Positions 62,841 through 64,000 of a stretch of DNA of 64,000 nucleotides are shown in pieces. The DNA comes from Colius striatus (Eukaryota > Chordata > Aves > Coliiformes > Coliidae). The DNA is taken from the NCBI RefSeq assembly GCF_028858725.1, contig NC_084761.1, positions 34,812,501 through 34,876,500 of the forward strand, given 5' to 3'. Position 1 is the first letter of the stretch. Every line of letters starts with the position of its first letter. The notes beneath the pieces are model-generated. The model made no database searches. It was not told the origin of the DNA and saw only the letters and a list, made by a program, of their open reading frames with translations. The translations under genes were made by a program, and so were the position numbers.

Positions 62841-64000
62841 AGTATATCATGTTTGTATTAGAAAAGCATGATCTGTAATCATGGAGATAAGAGTTGGGTT
62901 AACATAAAAAACCCTACTCATTCAATTGTTCCCAATATGAAATCAAGCTTACCTTACCTCTGCTTAAGATTATCCCTGGGTCTTCATCACTGTCTACATT
63001 TCTGATTTCTGGACACTAAAACTCATTCTATTAAACTTGACATTTTCTGAGCGTTAACATCTATTTGGCTTCCACTCAAAAGCTACTAACAAATGATGGA
63101 TTGTGAGTACTGGCTTTTCCAAGATAATGAATGATTATTTTTACTTGTAAAAATAACACTAATTCTACTTGTTGTGCTATTGTAAAGGCAATCAGACTGG
63201 TTTGTTTTTTTTTTTTTTTTTTACAGTTTTCATCAACAATAAAGTGTAACAGCATTATCATAGAAAGACTGCACACTAAACTGTTGTTTCAACACTCTAT
63301 CCAAGAGCTAGATGCCTTACTTTGTATACTGAAATTGGGAACACACTCTAGTTACCAAAAATCCCAGCCCAAGCACTGATATCTAAAAAGAGAAACACAA
63401 TTTCCTAGAGTGGGTGGAGTTCCTAGGCAAGTCTTCAGCTTGCAGATCATCTGCAGCTGCCCTGTGGGAGGATAGTTTTTATAAATAAAATATTTGTGAA
63501 CAGCAGTAGTCACAGCATTATTACAGAATCCAAAAAAAGATATCAAAGGGCACTGTTGCATGTGTCGAGCAACAAGTCTGCATTTCTTTTTCCCTTAACA
63601 GTTGTATGCCAGTTTCTGTACCATGGCCAGAAGAGGTAGTTTAAAATTCAATGCAGGGGACATTTTAAAAAAAAAAGTGATATTACTTTTGTGTAGACAT
63701 GGAATTAATTTTACCCACTGAATTAGTTATGGTTGTTACCATTTTTACATATTTTGCATTTGACTGAGCATATATTCTGAAATCATTGCTTACACTCTAA
63801 TTCATTTTTTTTTCAGTGGAAGAGGCTGGGGAATAAGGTTGAAGAAACCTTTCAAAAACTAGTCAAAATTGCTCTCAAATATGGCAAACTTCTGTGCTGT
63901 CCAGGCTTTCACACACACATGCACTGGCTTTTGCTCAGGCTCTCTCATTTTGGGCAGAGTTACCTAAAGCAATTGTGGCAGGACCATGAAGACCAGTGAT
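62841..64000. other. Intergenic AT-rich, nothing recognised
   Basis: T-run at about 63207-63224; no feature supported up to the window end. Confidence 0.5.

Noticed and set aside
1-64000. CRISPR arrays, bacterial operons, rRNA and tRNA genes
   Set aside because: None seen: no regularly spaced direct repeats, no cloverleaf with A/B boxes, and the gene structure, introns and repeats are those of a vertebrate.

Overview
The window is nuclear DNA from a vertebrate, almost certainly a bird. Repeats point that way: many truncated CR1 LINE copies ending in ATTCTATG-type tails, and roughly 1.1-1.4 kb LTRs opening TGT(T/C)ATGGTTTG with 5-bp target duplications, as in avian ERVL-like families. The one protein-coding gene I can support is POU4F2 (BRN3B), the class IV POU-homeodomain transcription factor, complete on the + strand in two exons (18793-19101 and 19549-20490; 416 residues). 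The species cannot be named from this sequence.

Layout. 1-6.6 kb: AT-rich intergenic DNA. 6.61-8.17 kb: a broken, 5'-truncated CR1 with reverse-transcriptase remnants. 10.39-10.73 kb: a compound purine pentanucleotide repeat. About 14.8-27.3 kb: the POU4F2 domain, in which CpG-rich blocks alternate with AT-rich blocks full of TAAT cores. The gene lies near its centre (promoter about 18.2-18.8 kb, 3'UTR to about 22.2 kb), and a possible small spliced transcript lies downstream (24.73-25.25 kb). 27.3-64 kb: a gene desert holding two related solo LTRs (33638-34737 and 40670-42038, each with a perfect 5-bp duplication), a third LTR (61408-62512) nested in a very old CR1, a young CR1 nested in another old CR1 near 46 kb, and several short CR1 tails.

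Functionally this is a single-gene regulatory landscape. POU4F2 drives retinal ganglion cell and other sensory-neuron programmes, and isolated developmental regulators of this kind are usually surrounded by long-range enhancers. Sequence features fit this: overlapping EGR/WT1-type sites at the promoter, a G-quadruplex motif in the presumed 5' leader, POU4-like sites on both sides of the gene, and AT-rich blocks that look like conserved noncoding elements. Enhancer calls are inference, since I could not align other genomes. Nothing prokaryotic, no RNA gene, no CRISPR array and no intact transposon was found.
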